Of a stretch of 64,000 nt of DNA, positions 1 to 10,636 are shown piece by piece. Position 1 is the first letter of the stretch. Each line of letters opens with the position of its first letter. The notes under the pieces were generated by a model. The model searched no databases. It worked only from the letters and a program-made list of their open reading frames with translations, and was not told where the DNA came from. The translations under genes were made by a program, and so were the position numbers. Source of the DNA: Tremella fuciformis (Eukaryota; Basidiomycota; Tremellomycetes; Tremellales; Tremellaceae); the NCBI GenBank assembly GCA_032768795.1, contig CP136493.1, positions 2,108,001 through 2,172,000 of the forward strand, written 5' to 3'.

Positions 1-697
1 GCCCTTGGGCTTGCAGCAAGTAGCATCTCCTCCGGGGGGGATCTGCCCTTAAGGCCAAGCAGGCCAAGGGGGCAGCAGAGTGAGCGAAGGCCGATTGATG
101 CAGTGCATCGCAACCTCGGAAGGGAGGGACGGGCGGAGAGTACAGGACCGTCCTGAAGGCTCTGGCAGGAGCAGCTCTACGTCAGCCAGTTCTCGACAGA
201 TGTAACACCAATTCTATTTATTGATGGAGGTCAGAGCGATATTCCCCTTTTTACTATGATTAAGGCTCATAACGGGTGGCCATCACTAGAGGGCTGGAGA
301 TACACGTTCCTCTGGGACACGAGACATAGTCTAAGCCGGACTTTGGCTTGAGTGTCCGTCCCCCAGTTTGGTCATCGCCATCTGGCACTCCCACGATTCC
401 TGCTCGGAGCGCCCGCACTTCGATGTCGCCAGAAGCACTGCGTCATGACCCGGCAGATTGCAGCTATCCTCTTTCTCTCGCCTCCCACATAGCGGCAGCG
501 CAGAACCACAGCGACAGAGCTCCTTTCTGAGAGCTCCTTTTTTGTAGAGAGACTCTAAAAGCTCACGAGAAGCATCTCGCGAGCCGTCGAAGACATACCA
601 CAGGGATTGGAGGGTGTATCAAATCTGACAACTCTCTGCTCCCCAGCTCACACCATAACTGACACCGATAATTCCACATCTCTGTTTTCTTGAAGGT
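1..697. other. No recognisable gene; upstream sequence of the first orphan gene
   Basis: Only short open frames occur here, with no domain, splice pattern or composition that looks coding. The last 100 bases lead directly into the ATG at 698 and presumably hold its promoter and 5' leader. It may include the end of a gene lying outside the window, but nothing supports that directly. Confidence 0.5.
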
Positions 698-1443
698 ATG
701 AGTGCAAGAAACGATGCCGTGCATCAAGACAAAGACGAGTCGAGCTCGGCCCCCGAACAGCGCATTCCCACTCTCCCGAGGGTTCAAAGTAGCAGTCAAG
801 CGACTTCCACGATCGCCACCTTCACTGGAACGGAGGAGCCTGGGTGAGTCCTCACTGAATCTCACAATGCCGGGAGAAACTGACCCACAAGTCCGTCGAG
901 TGTCGCTCAGACCATCGAGTCTTACCAGGCTCCAATGCGGACCGTTGATACGGGAACCGCTCTTAACAGTGATGGGATCGAGGAAGTCAAGTACGATTCC
1001 CCATCGTCTCCTTCTTCCTTTGCTTCTGCCAGCGGTGCTCATCCCTTTTTTGGCAGTCGAATGACCTATTCGCCTGTGCCCACCCTGACAACGGGATCCG
1101 AAACAGAAACTGACAGCATTCGCACGGGGTCTATGTCCCATGTCGCGAGCCTGCCGACAGGTCCTAACAGGGGCCGGACGAGACGTACAGCCATCACTAC
1201 TGGTACTACCGAACGGGGCGGACGGGAAGGAGGGGTGTTGCAGGTCTTCGCAGGGCGGCTACAGATCCTAACAGGCTTGTTGCTTTGACTCAGGGCCCTT
1301 TCCCGACTGGTGTGGGACTTGGCCTTCTGGAGCACGATGACCCCACTGCGGAGGTCGCCGTGTTCTTCGCCGATACCCGAATCTACGACGCGGACGAAGA
1401 GGGCGAGAATCCTCAGCTCGATGGCAATATTACGGACCTCTAG
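698..1443 (+). CDS. Orphan Ser/Thr-rich protein, three exons
   Basis: Proposed structure: join(698..843, 892..1160, 1244..1443), 204 aa. Intron 1 (844-891) has a GTGAGT donor and a CACTGAAT branch region, and phase 2 is kept across it. Intron 2 (1161-1243) has a weak GTCCTA donor; it is proposed because the frame must shift to reach a clearly coding tail rich in D and E that ends in TAG. Without intron 2 the protein would stop at 1288. The product is polar and low in complexity, with no signal peptide, membrane segment or recognised domain. It is the first of several disordered orphan proteins on this strand. The function is unknown. The gene is likely real; the second intron is uncertain. 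Confidence 0.55.
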
Positions 1444-1832
1444 AGGGGCTGGCTGACAGCATGTTTGCGAATCGGCTGTCTCATCGACAACTCTGAAGCT
1501 GCGTGGGATGAGTCAGTCGTAGGATATCGACATAACCTTGCATGCACTTCTATTCGACTCTGGAGCTGACCATCTGTTGCCACCTCTCGAGCCTTCTAGT
1601 GTAGCCCAAGTGGCTGCTTTGTGAGCTTTCTCTTTTTGCAAATACGCTCGTACATCGGCGCCCTTTGATGCACGACGCTCCACTCCACAGAAAGGAGCTT
1701 CGAGGTCGTTTGCTTTGCTGAGTGAAGCAGAAACACAATAAGACCACATGAACCCCCAGCGTCTTTAGAACGACGCACATACTTCGACGGCAGCCTTCCA
1801 TCACCAAGCTCATCAAGTATTAAGTGGACACG
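1444..1832. other. Intergenic, nothing recognised
   Basis: There is no open frame with coding character on either strand. It separates two same-strand orphan genes and probably holds the terminator of the first and the promoter of the second. Confidence 0.5.
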
Positions 1833-2654
1833 ATGTCAGGGAATCCCGAACGCCATGGCGCTACGTCGCCTCCGTCGACTGCTCCCCGTACTACGGCAGG
1901 CGCTATTTCTGGCGATGACACGGCCGCTCCAACCATGCCCCCTCAGACGTCGCGAATCGTGGAAAGTACCCTACCAAGCATGTCACAGCCAAATCTTCCC
2001 CCTCAAGTATCCCAGTTTGAGGAAGAGGTAGTGGGCTCTATCACGAGGATTGAGGGGGATCCCGAGCTCTATCCCGATCAGAGTCGTCCTGTACGTCGGG
2101 ATTCCGAAGGCTCGCAAAGTACAACGTTTTCAGCGCTGCTGAGACGAGTTGCGGCAGAAGATAGTCCAAGCACTTCGCCTGGGAGCGGATGGGGTACCGC
2201 TTCTGACGGCGGATCTACCGCTCCTGCCTCTCCTGGGCAACGAGAATCGGCATTGCAGCCCTCCGGCGAATCGACCATCGTAGGGGGCTCTGAAGGCCAG
2301 CACCCGCCGGATCGAGTCAGTGCCCCTACAAAGGCGCATACGACAAGCGTGCCTGCTAGTCAATCATCGTCCTCAGAAGACGGCGCTGATGTTCGTTATC
2401 CATCAGAAGGGGCAAGAAGGGCTGCGAGGCCGGATAGCCTTGGGACACGCACGTCGCAATGGCGCCGGAATCAAGTCAACACTCGTCACGCTAATCCAAC
2501 TGCCCCGAGTACAGAGTCAGTAAGTCGGGAAGAGAGCAATGGACCGGAGCGCTTGGATGTCCAAGCCTGGGTTCAACAAGTGGGAAGCCCCGACCGAGAG
2601 CCAGAAGCGCATCCGGTAGAGGGGGTAGAGTCTGATGGGAAGGATGTGGGCTAA
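1833..2654 (+). CDS. Orphan disordered protein, single exon
   Basis: The frame from the ATG at 1833 to the TAA at 2652 encodes 273 aa. The frame opens at a GTG three codons earlier, but the first ATG is at 1833. The product is dominated by Ser, Pro, Thr, Gly and acidic residues, has few hydrophobic stretches, and no recognised domain, signal peptide or coiled coil. Composition and size match the neighbouring genes at 698, 3326, 5681 and 8507, so it probably belongs to the same set of fast-evolving lineage-specific genes. I do not recognise it and propose no function. The long single frame on the strand shared by its neighbours is the main evidence that it is a gene. Confidence 0.6.
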   Translation: MSGNPERHGATSPPSTAPRTTAGAISGDDTAAPTMPPQTSRIVESTLPSMSQPNLPPQVSQFEEEVVGSITRIEGDPELYPDQSRPVRRDSEGSQSTTFSALLRRVAAEDSPSTSPGSGWGTASDGGSTAPASPGQRESALQPSGESTIVGGSEGQHPPDRVSAPTKAHTTSVPASQSSSSEDGADVRYPSEGARRAARPDSLGTRTSQWRRNQVNTRHANPTAPSTESVSREESNGPERLDVQAWVQQVGSPDREPEAHPVEGVESDGKDVG

Positions 2655-3325
2655 AATCTGATCCACGAGTTTTTAGTATATTGTTAGTACCATGACCATT
2701 GCATTCCCACCTTACATATGATATGACATGGTATACGTCCGCAAGCACGTCGTCGTCAAATTCACCGGGACTGCCCAAACAAACCTCTGATTGGGTCTCC
2801 TCGTGCATGGCTATCCTGGTTGTCGCTTTGATCTCTGACCTAAGATTGTAACCTCTTGTGCAGCCTCGAGCGTCCCGGTCGTAGCCAGACACTTAATGAC
2901 AAATGGTAGGATGCACGAGGTGGGGAAGCGTCCACGAAGGCGCGAAGAGCCAGGTAGCACAAAGGCTCATCGGTTCCTCTGGTCACCCCCGACTCTGGGG
3001 GTTCGAGCCTCACTCAAGCAAACCCGAACTTGGTGTTTTAAATCTGTCCGCCGCAGTGAAAACGTTCAGTTCATACGGTCTAGCTGAGCGCCTTCCGAGC
3101 CGGAAAGGGAAGCGGGGTGAATGCACATCGCTACGCATGACCTTGCGAGAAGAGAGAACCGCGATGGTCGTTGGGGATCTGAGCGAACTTAGCCTCAAAG
3201 GGAGAACCCCACTTTTGCCAATTGCGAGAGAATCAAGTCACAGGTTTTGACGAGAAATGGGGAAGAGGCGAGCATCGCCACTCTGTCTCTTCTTCTTGCC
3301 TGCAGTCTCACGCCGATCAAACAAC
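2655..3325. other. Intergenic, nothing recognised
   Basis: Only short open frames. A GGGTTCGAGCC string near 3000 resembles a tRNA T-loop, but no cloverleaf can be drawn around it. It presumably contains the promoter of the gene starting at 3326. Confidence 0.5.
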
Positions 3326-4169
3326 ATGAACGGCCAAACAGCGCCAGTCTCCTTGGCCCCTAGTGCAGGTTCCGTCCGTCATGATCCTCTCGCTGGCCCA
3401 GGCGTCCGACGCGATCCTCCTACCCAAGCGACCTGTTCCGGGGCGATTCCCTCCGAGAGAACAGCTTCGGGAGATGGCCCAGTTCCTGCTTCATCAGACA
3501 GAATGACCCGGCTAGTCGCTGCGGTGCGCCCAGCAGTAGAGTAAGTATGGATTGCCGCTATCTTCGCCCTCCGCTGAATTGTGCCGAGGAGCAATCCCAG
3601 CTTGCGACTTCCCCCATGCCCAGTCCCTCTCAGCTCGCCGTCGAGCGGACCAAACGACACGACCAGTCCGTAAGTCTCGTTCGTTTGTCTTGACGCACCA
3701 GATGTTGATTTGAAAGCAGTCGAGGTGGCTCGATGACCGCGACTACACGGGACGCCGGTCGCGAGCCGCTTGATTCCTCAGATTCCACAGCACCGTACAG
3801 TGCCGTAATCCCGGGTGTTGGTCCTTTCGTGAGCCTGGAAACCTCGTCCGAAGCTGATATCAGTCGCCAGGATCCGCAGCTGAGACATGGTCAGCTCACG
3901 ATGGACATAGTCAGGCGCTCCTCAGGCAGCCCTCAGCGTCAGACCCGACTGTCGATCCATCTACGTCTCCCACTCGAGTGATTGGCCTCTCAGCGCCTAG
4001 TGCTAATCGTTCAGATGCACTGCAGCTTGATTCGGATCCATCAACGGGATCGTAAGCGCATCGCAGACCTTCCCATTGCAACGCTGTCCCATACGTCCGG
4101 GGCAGTGTAGTTGTTGATGAGAATCTGGCAGGATATTCTGTTCCCGCTTCCCCTGACGATGACTGGTAA
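3326..4169 (+). CDS. Orphan low-complexity protein, five exons
   Basis: Proposed structure: join(3326..3540, 3601..3669, 3720..3828, 3864..4051, 4106..4169), 214 aa. All junctions keep phase, and four introns begin GTAAGT, GTAAGT, GTGAGC and GTAAGC. The third intron (3829-3863, 35 nt) is short; if retained, the reading frame would stop at 3979-3981, giving a 181-aa protein. The five-exon model is preferred because the following sequence stays coding-like through to a TAA and ends in an acidic tail. The protein is rich in Ser, Pro, Asp and Ala and has no recognised domain. Function unknown. Confidence 0.5.
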
Positions 4170-4639
4170 GCAAGCCCTGGCTGAGGCGTTTCACAACAGT
4201 CATGTCGCAGAGACCTTCGACAGAAGTGCTCATAGTCTCATTGTGCATGGATTTGTTCACGACATAAATATATCAGAGATCTTCTGCCACATCCCTTCGG
4301 ATGGCTCACTCACTCGCCCTCTGACGTTCAGCCTAGATGGAAGGTTCGGCGGGATTCTCCCTGACTTCGAGCCCCCAGAGCGGCTTCTCAACATGCTACG
4401 TGTCACGCGAAAGACCGCTTCCTCTTCCGCTTGCATAGCATTCCTTGATTTGAGCGCGCAGTATGCTGCACAAGGGAGGCTCTGCCTTGCGAGGTTCCTC
4501 AAAGGAGGCAGTCAAGACTGAGCTGGCCAGCACAAGAAGCCTGGCTCTGAACACAAGCACTGGCCAGCCCGTCCAAGCAATCATCCATGCTGTCGTTCCG
4601 ACTGTTGCCTTTGCTTTTATTCCCAACGCTATATAGAAC

Positions 4640-5223
4640 ATGTCGCATCCTGAGCCGCAGGTGAACGCGGTCTCCAGATACATAGGATACCCACCTCGGG
4701 GTCCTAGATCCTGGGTCCAGGATAGTATGTCTTCGGCCGCAACCTCTCGAAGATGGTCTGAAGAATGGTCACCGAGTGTCGCGATCACTGGCGTCGAAGA
4801 TCTCCCGCCAAGCCAGCAGCTCCGCTCTTTGTGCATGGTGTATGCAGAATGGGCGCAGATTATCGGGGGTGGCGAAGAGTGCGTCATCAGCCCTGGTGGA
4901 CGCTTCGGGCTCATCATGACAGCGCAGTTGCATCGAGAGATGCTGCAGGGAACAGCTTGTTGCCCTCTCCGGATTTTGCCAGTGCGGCTGATCAGCTTGA
5001 AAGAGAATCCACTCGGGCTCGCAGCACATACAATGTTAGCCATCAGACCTGCGGTGAAGACGACATCCTCGGGCAATCAAAGGTGTCAGAAGGCAAGCCC
5101 ACCGTAAATCACACACATCAGCCGCCTCGTCTGTTTGTAAGCCGGTCTTTGCTAAACCCAGAGAGGGTCGCTGATGAAGCGCTAGTGGCCGTACGCTGCT
5201 CCAACAATCGACGAGCTTCTTGA
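4640..5223 (+). CDS. Probable spliced orphan gene, exon structure unresolved
   Basis: A TATA-like CTATATAG lies just upstream of the ATG at 4640, the best-placed start codon here. The frame from 4640 reads to 5107 (155 aa). Sequence from about 4930 to 5223 looks more coding in another frame (polar, S/E/T/H-rich, ending in TGA), so one intron or a frameshift probably joins the two frames. I could not find a junction with good donor, branch point and phase. No domain is recognised. Its N-terminus (MSHP) resembles that of the gene at 5681 (MSHT), too little to claim homology. Confidence 0.35.
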
Positions 5224-5680
5224 GGGCTTCACGAGGCTATCACCACCAAGAGACGAGTCGAAAGGTGAAGCTCACGAGCTGTCCAAAGTCTCTCCCGGAC
5301 CTCCGAGCGAATCGCTGGCCTAAGGCCGTTATGGTCTAGTCTGCTCTATGCTGGCTGAACCAATTGAAAGCTATCATCTGACCTTATGCATGACTTCATT
5401 TCGTCCGCTGCGTGAGTACTAACACGAGGTCCACGTTAAGATTTTGAGTCCCTGCTTGTTGTCATCGATCATTCCAAACAAAGAGTACAACGAGCAATTC
5501 TGATCCCGGAATGACGAAGCTGTGGTGGCTCCAGGAAAGATCGAATTCTCACTTGTCGAATGTGCGAGAAATCCTTTCGGTCAAGCAGAGAGCAACGGAG
5601 CTGTCGCCCGGAAAATGATGGTGATCTTGTACACTCATCACTGCTATCTTCGGCTGCCGTACACTCAATCAGTTTTCACC
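5224..5680. other. Intergenic, nothing recognised
   Basis: An open frame from 5522 runs into the gene at 5681, but its upstream part has no coding character and starts at a non-ATG codon. This stretch probably holds the promoter of the 5681 gene. Confidence 0.4.
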
Positions 5681-6233
5681 ATGAGCCACACTCCAAGCAA
5701 ACCTGATGGGATGAATCAGACTGTTGAACAATGCACGGGGAGTACGAATGATCCCCAGAAGAAACATCTTGTCGAGGTTGTTCAGAGGGGCGATCCTACT
5801 AAGAGATGGGTAGGGAATCCGAAGCACTTTGTACGAACGACTCATCGCATATGTATTCCGATCTTGGATGAATCGGGCGCAGACACCGTGAGTTATCCCA
5901 GCCCGTGCACGACAGCAAAAGCTGAGGAACAAGGGGGGACACGAGAAGGTTGAGGTGGACACCTCTGGGTACATGATCCTGCATCCTCCCTCCGTGACAA
6001 GTGCGGGGCGGCCGGATATGACAACGTCTGGGACTCAAGTTGATTCTCCCATGTTCAGGACCAGTATTCACCCAACTCAGAGTCCAGCAATGCAGCGGAA
6101 GGTGAGGGCTCTTCTCCCTAATGCACGAACCGCCACATCAGCCCCGACAAATCATCCCGACCCGGCTGGACAAACCTCAGAGAGTTCAACTCCGGCTTCA
6201 GACGGAGATCCACAGCAACAAACAGAGGATTGA
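5681..6233 (+). CDS. Orphan protein, two exons
   Basis: Structure: join(5681..5887, 5946..6233), 164 aa. The 58-nt intron has a GTGAGT donor, an AGCTGAGG branch-like site and a GAG acceptor, and phase 0 is kept. Exon 1 contains a more ordered stretch with basic and hydrophobic residues (around residues 30-69); exon 2 becomes Ser/Thr/Pro/Gln-rich and disordered, ending in TGA. The upstream extension to 5522 is ignored because it lacks an ATG. No signal peptide, membrane segment or known domain is visible. Function unknown. Confidence 0.6.
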
Positions 6234-6905
6234 AAGGCAATTTGAGCAAGGGCTATAATACTGCTTTTCCTGTTCCACGTCTGCCATCGTATGTTTCTGG
6301 CCCTCATGCATCACTCCTCAGCCATTTCATGTCAAAGTCACGGTGTGCACCGTTGTCGGGGGAACTGTGAGTACTCTGCAAGAGTCACAGGGCTTGCATG
6401 CGACTTCCATGTGGACAGCCCTCACACGACTCGGGACATACAGTGGAGTGATATGACCACAGAAGCAATGCATTATTCTGCATTATTTTGTCGTCAGACT
6501 CCAATGGTTGGCTTCAGAGGTTTGTGCGACCCATCTCTAATGCTGTTGCAAAGAGCGGCTCGAACAGACTTCGCCAACAACTGTTTTTGGTAGATTGAGC
6601 AGCTCATGTGATTTTACTGCGGGTGCAGGACAAACATATGGTGTTTCCTTACGGACTCATAGCTCAGCTATTTGCGATCGAAGCTGTCGAGGGTCACCAT
6701 TTCAAACACGTCGTCTGGCCACCACAATAGAAGCGGTGGGAGTTAGCCAATATGAACTGATTCATTCCCAATTCCGATTGCAAACCTGTCGTCGTCAGAT
6801 CTCTTCTTTTGATACTCACGAGGAGCGATCCAGTATATAAGACAGGCAGCAAGACAAGCACCTAACGGGCAGCACCATTTGTTACTCGTCTTGAGAAGAT
6901 ATACG
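6234..6905. other. Intergenic; TATA-like box before the next gene
   Basis: Open frames at 6291-6593 and 6595-6840 lack coding character. A GTATATAAG string at 6832-6840 lies about 65 bases before the ATG at 6906 and is a plausible TATA box for that gene. Confidence 0.4.
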
Positions 6906-7757
6906 ATGAGCGACGGTGATGATAGAAGAAGGCCGTGGCCAAGGTCATACCATGGGTACCTGAGCAATCCAGAGGTCTCGCGTTGGGAAGATGAAGAGGA
7001 CGAGCGGATTCGGGCAGCTGACCGTAATCGCACGCCGCGCGTAAGTGGCGACTTTCGAACGTCAGTACGGATGAGCTAATGGAAGTTTCCCAGGCCGCCT
7101 TCAGCTACGGATCCACGGGCAAGCATGCGACCAGCTCGTGGACCAGCGTCCTCTCAACGCTGGCCGGTGGCAACGGGGCAAAATCCCTCTCCTACACCAT
7201 CGGTTCCGACCTCAGATGCCCGACCCAGAGGTGATCCGGGCGCCGATCAAGCTCCTCCGGCATACTCAGCCCGGGATCCGTCTTTGCAGCAGGTGGGGCA
7301 GTCACGACCCGGCGGCGCAACAGCTCCTTCAAGTGCGGTGTCAGCGGCGAATCTACCGCCTCCGCCTTACAGCGAAGCGGCGCAGCCTGCAACAAGGCGT
7401 TCACCACCAACAGACGACGACTCAATCAATATGATGGCTACAATCGCCGCAATGAGAGGCCGTAGAGAGCGCGCTGAAGCATACTATCGTCATTACGGCT
7501 ACCGGCATCTTCGGGACGGGGAGCCTTTCGACAGGTCACAGTCCGCAGCAGCTGATTCGCCCACATCATATCACAGGGGTTCCGAACCACAAGGAGATGG
7601 GGATGGGGGGGCTTTCAGCAGGTCACAGTCGCCAGCAGACGATCCCCCTCCAGCAGTGAACGGGGACCCCGAGTCACGCGGAAATGGGGCGGACAGACGC
7701 TCCCTAAACGGAAGTTCCCAAAGCAGCACTCCAACTTCGCAGGAGCACAATTCCTGA
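6906..7757 (+). CDS. Orphan proline-rich protein with PPxY motifs, two exons
   Basis: Exon 1 (6906-7040) encodes 45 residues, very acidic and basic, followed by a clear GTAAGT donor. The second coding block runs in one frame from about 7086 to the TGA at 7757. Joining 6906..7040 to 7086..7757 gives 268 aa but uses an acceptor only a few bases after the CTAAT branch point. The stronger-looking acceptor at 7093 would instead give a 91-aa product. Exon 2 contains PPAYS and PPPPYSE; the second fits the PPxY motif bound by WW domains such as those of Rsp5/Nedd4 ligases. The rest is Ser/Arg/Asp-rich and disordered with a repeated RSQS element. Partner and function are inference only. Confidence 0.5.
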
Positions 7758-8506
7758 GCTGGCAAGCAACGACTAGCTGCTCACAACTTTCTTGCTTGTA
7801 ATTCACTTGACATGCTGTGATGCGACGCCCATTCTGAGTGAACGTAGTCTGTGTCTATGTAACATCCATGCATTCAAAGCGTTCCGTATCAGTACGGCGA
7901 TCAACTGTTCCCGCTCCCTCATCCTCGCTGATACAATCTCAGCGATACATATGCTAAAGAAACAGACTTCCGAATGACATTATCTCCTCATACCGCCACT
8001 CTGATCCATCAGACCTAGCAACTTCATGCGCCGCACTCGAGAATCTGATTCATTTCACATAACGTATCCCTTGTACTGCGTGGATGTTGGCGCACAAAGG
8101 CTTCAGGCGAAATTGGCAAAACATTCGAAGCAGCTGCGAACGTGCGTTGCTCCTCGATCTGGTCCTTTGAGTCGTTCGCACTTGTGCAGTGCAGGGTCAG
8201 TGGTGGGGCTTTCGCTTCAGGGCGCATATATGGTTGCACTTCTGCCCATCGTCCAGGCTTTCCACTCGCTCTTCCTCACCTGTTTCACTACGTCCGACAC
8301 ACCCAGATCTTCCATCTCGATTCGCCGCTAGTACCACCATCAGGAGAACCAGGAAGCCACCAACAGGAGGAGGCAACAGAACATCGAAGACACCTCCTTC
8401 GCCACCGAGTCGACTGCTATCTCCTGTATGGCGTCTCAGACCAACGCTAGCGGGCCACGTGCCGTGAGTCAGCCATCGCTCTTCACGACAAGTCAAATTT
8501 GGGTAA
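7758..8506. other. Intergenic to 5' region of the 8507 gene
   Basis: GCATATATGG at about 8224 is a TATA-like box. A coding-looking stretch from about 8330 to 8463, followed by a GTGAGT donor at 8464 and an acceptor at 8517, may be an upstream exon of the next gene. An ATG at 8430 offers another possible first exon. No independent gene is supported between 7758 and 8220. Confidence 0.4.
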
Positions 8507-10018
8507 ATGACTGACAGAGGACAGTCACCGAGGCGCAAGCATCGCGACCAGCAGACGCGAGTGACTCCTGGGCCAGTTGCGTCTCAGGTTATGTCTGGAG
8601 TGACCGGATCTCAGTCTGATGCCCTCAGCGCTCCGTTTCCTTCATTTGAAATCAAGGATGTAATCATAAACCAAAGCAATTTCATGATGAGCTCCAACCC
8701 AGAGTCACTAAGCTTTCTTGTGCAGGGAACTGGCGAGGTCAACCAGTTCTGGAAAACTGATCGTTTCAGAGACGGCACTGAAGAGGTCGCATTCCACGAT
8801 GGAATTCCGCGCAACATGCTCACGCCTCACGCCAGAGCCAGATTCCGCGACCATAAGAATTCAGACCCTCCAGAGCCATTTGTCAAGCTGGATAGTGATG
8901 CTGCTTCAGATGCTTCCGTGAGGCATGAGGAGGACGAGACTGAAGACTCGGATTGGGAGCGAGTTTCCATCAATGTCGGTCCCAGCCAAGGGAAAAAGAA
9001 GCCTAAGGGAGGGTCTTCGGTCCTCAGAAAACAGGATAAGCGGTCAAGCTCCAGCGATAGTGACACTTACCATAGCCTGTCCGACGAGTACCAGGAATGC
9101 TGCAGCGGTCCGGAGGCCTTGAGAGGGTCCAGAGACCGCTCGCAAGTCCTTCCTGACCCGAACAGCGTCCATATGAATCAGTCTGACTCGGATGACGAGT
9201 CTTCCTCCATCGTTTGTGATCAGGCTTCGAAGCTTGGGACTGCAGCTACAAAGAAAGAACAGAACTTCGGGGAAGACACAGAGGAAGAGGATTCGCGATA
9301 CAGATACGACCCTGTAGCCTATCCCGGCTCAAGTGCCCTCTCCAGCGAGGAGGACGAGGGCTCATCGGTCCTTGGTTATCCGTCCGTAACGCATACAGGT
9401 GAAGAACTCGGGAAAAACGATAATGGGGAAGAGGGCGCACAATCTAGACCTCGGTCGCCAGCCTCTCGAAGCCCAAGTGCTAATTCGAGTCACACGGGTC
9501 AGTCTGACGGGGTTGACCAAGGTATAATCCCCGACGACGATCAAGATTTGATTCAGAAGTTACGAGTTGCCGATGATGGAGAGATCGAGGAAGACTATGA
9601 CGAGCAAGAGGACACGCACAATTCATTGTCCTCTCCCGTCCAGGACATTCATCATTCTCCGTCATCTCTTGCCTCTGGAAGTAATGAAACACCTTCCCAG
9701 GATGAGGAAGGAAGCATTGCCAACGATGAAGAGGAAGTGCAGGAGATGAAGAATGAGCAAGTGCGCGTGCCGTTGAGCTTCCGAAGGGGCATGACGATCT
9801 CAAACTCCAGCATCAACGGTGTACCGATGACGCAAGCATCTGTCGAGGAAATGGAAATGTATAATCCTGTCCAGCTCGGTAGCTCAGGTCAGACGCTCAC
9901 ACGGCTTCCAGGCGGCATCATTATTGGCACACCCTTTCCTGATTTACTCGAGCAGCTGAAGAAAATCGAGCAGAGCAACTCATCGGCTTCAGCAGACGGT
10001 CAAACACCCGACATTTGA
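8507..10018 (+). CDS. Large acidic, Ser-rich disordered protein
   Basis: One uninterrupted frame of 503 codons from ATG 8507 to TGA 10018. Residues about 45-110 look the most ordered (mixed hydrophobic and aromatic), then long Asp/Glu/Ser tracts follow, typical of CK2-type phosphorylated disordered regions, and a short ordered C-terminal part near residues 420-485. The start is uncertain: 8507 lies inside a plausible intron (8464-8517) that would fuse an upstream Pro/Arg-rich exon in frame. A second model starts at ATG 8430 and skips a 34-nt intron near 8600. No catalytic motif, signal peptide or membrane helix is seen. A nuclear or chromatin role would be a guess. The ORF itself is very likely a gene. 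Confidence 0.7.
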   Translation: MTDRGQSPRRKHRDQQTRVTPGPVASQVMSGVTGSQSDALSAPFPSFEIKDVIINQSNFMMSSNPESLSFLVQGTGEVNQFWKTDRFRDGTEEVAFHDGIPRNMLTPHARARFRDHKNSDPPEPFVKLDSDAASDASVRHEEDETEDSDWERVSINVGPSQGKKKPKGGSSVLRKQDKRSSSSDSDTYHSLSDEYQECCSGPEALRGSRDRSQVLPDPNSVHMNQSDSDDESSSIVCDQASKLGTAATKKEQNFGEDTEEEDSRYRYDPVAYPGSSALSSEEDEGSSVLGYPSVTHTGEELGKNDNGEEGAQSRPRSPASRSPSANSSHTGQSDGVDQGIIPDDDQDLIQKLRVADDGEIEEDYDEQEDTHNSLSSPVQDIHHSPSSLASGSNETPSQDEEGSIANDEEEVQEMKNEQVRVPLSFRRGMTISNSSINGVPMTQASVEEMEMYNPVQLGSSGQTLTRLPGGIIIGTPFPDLLEQLKKIEQSNSSASADGQTPDI

Positions 10019-10253
10019 ACATTCCCTCTCACCCGGTTTCCCCCCTAAACAATAGCTTAGACTGCCTGATTGATTATCTTGTCCGTTATCATCGCATGCA
10101 TCTGCAGATTCGCATTGTTGTCTACAAAGAGCGACTGACACATGGCGGCGAGACCCAGAAAAGGTAGAAGTCTGCCGTCAACGTGAAGGCTTTCAGCAGG
10201 TACCGCCTACGACAGATAGATGACCTAGGGGCCCTGAGCGTGCCCTTCGGAAA

Positions 10254-10404
10254 GATGGTGCGTCAGAGTATGACGCTGGTCTATGACGTGGCATTTCGGA
10301 CGGCCTCTTGCCTCGTCATCTCTCATCTCTCCCCTGCAGCTCTCTCTCTCCTATCCTCTTCTCCGCATTCCTGAGCTCGCTCTCTAGCAATCGCTCTCTT
10401 CTCT
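10254..10404 (+). repeat. A1 split direct repeat of the YR element
   Basis: These 151 bp recur at 24010-24160. The left edge is sharp: upstream sequence differs, whereas upstream of the second copy lies B1. This edge is taken as the left end of the element. Confidence 0.85.
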
Positions 10405-10636
10405 GGGCCTGGCCTTACATGCCTCCGCCCACCTCCCAACCGGTCTGGCTCCCAGTCTGCGCTCCACGCCCCGCTCGCTCGCCTCCGACCTCCCTCCGCT
10501 CAGCCGCTCGGGCCGCTCTCTACACTGGACTACCAGTAAGCACTTTGGGAGAGCGCCGGGCCTATTCAACAGGCGCTCCTTTTGGACGTACACCCCTGTC
10601 TTGCCCGCGCAGCTGACTACAAGAGCGCAACGAACG

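Noticed and set aside
2985..3025. tRNA-like T-loop string GGGTTCGAGCC
   Set aside because: The flanking bases cannot form a T-stem or acceptor stem, and no D-arm or anticodon arm can be placed upstream.
4111..4521. 136-codon ORF
   Set aside because: It begins at TTG, overlaps the last exon of the 3326 gene in another frame, and lacks a start or supporting splice signals.
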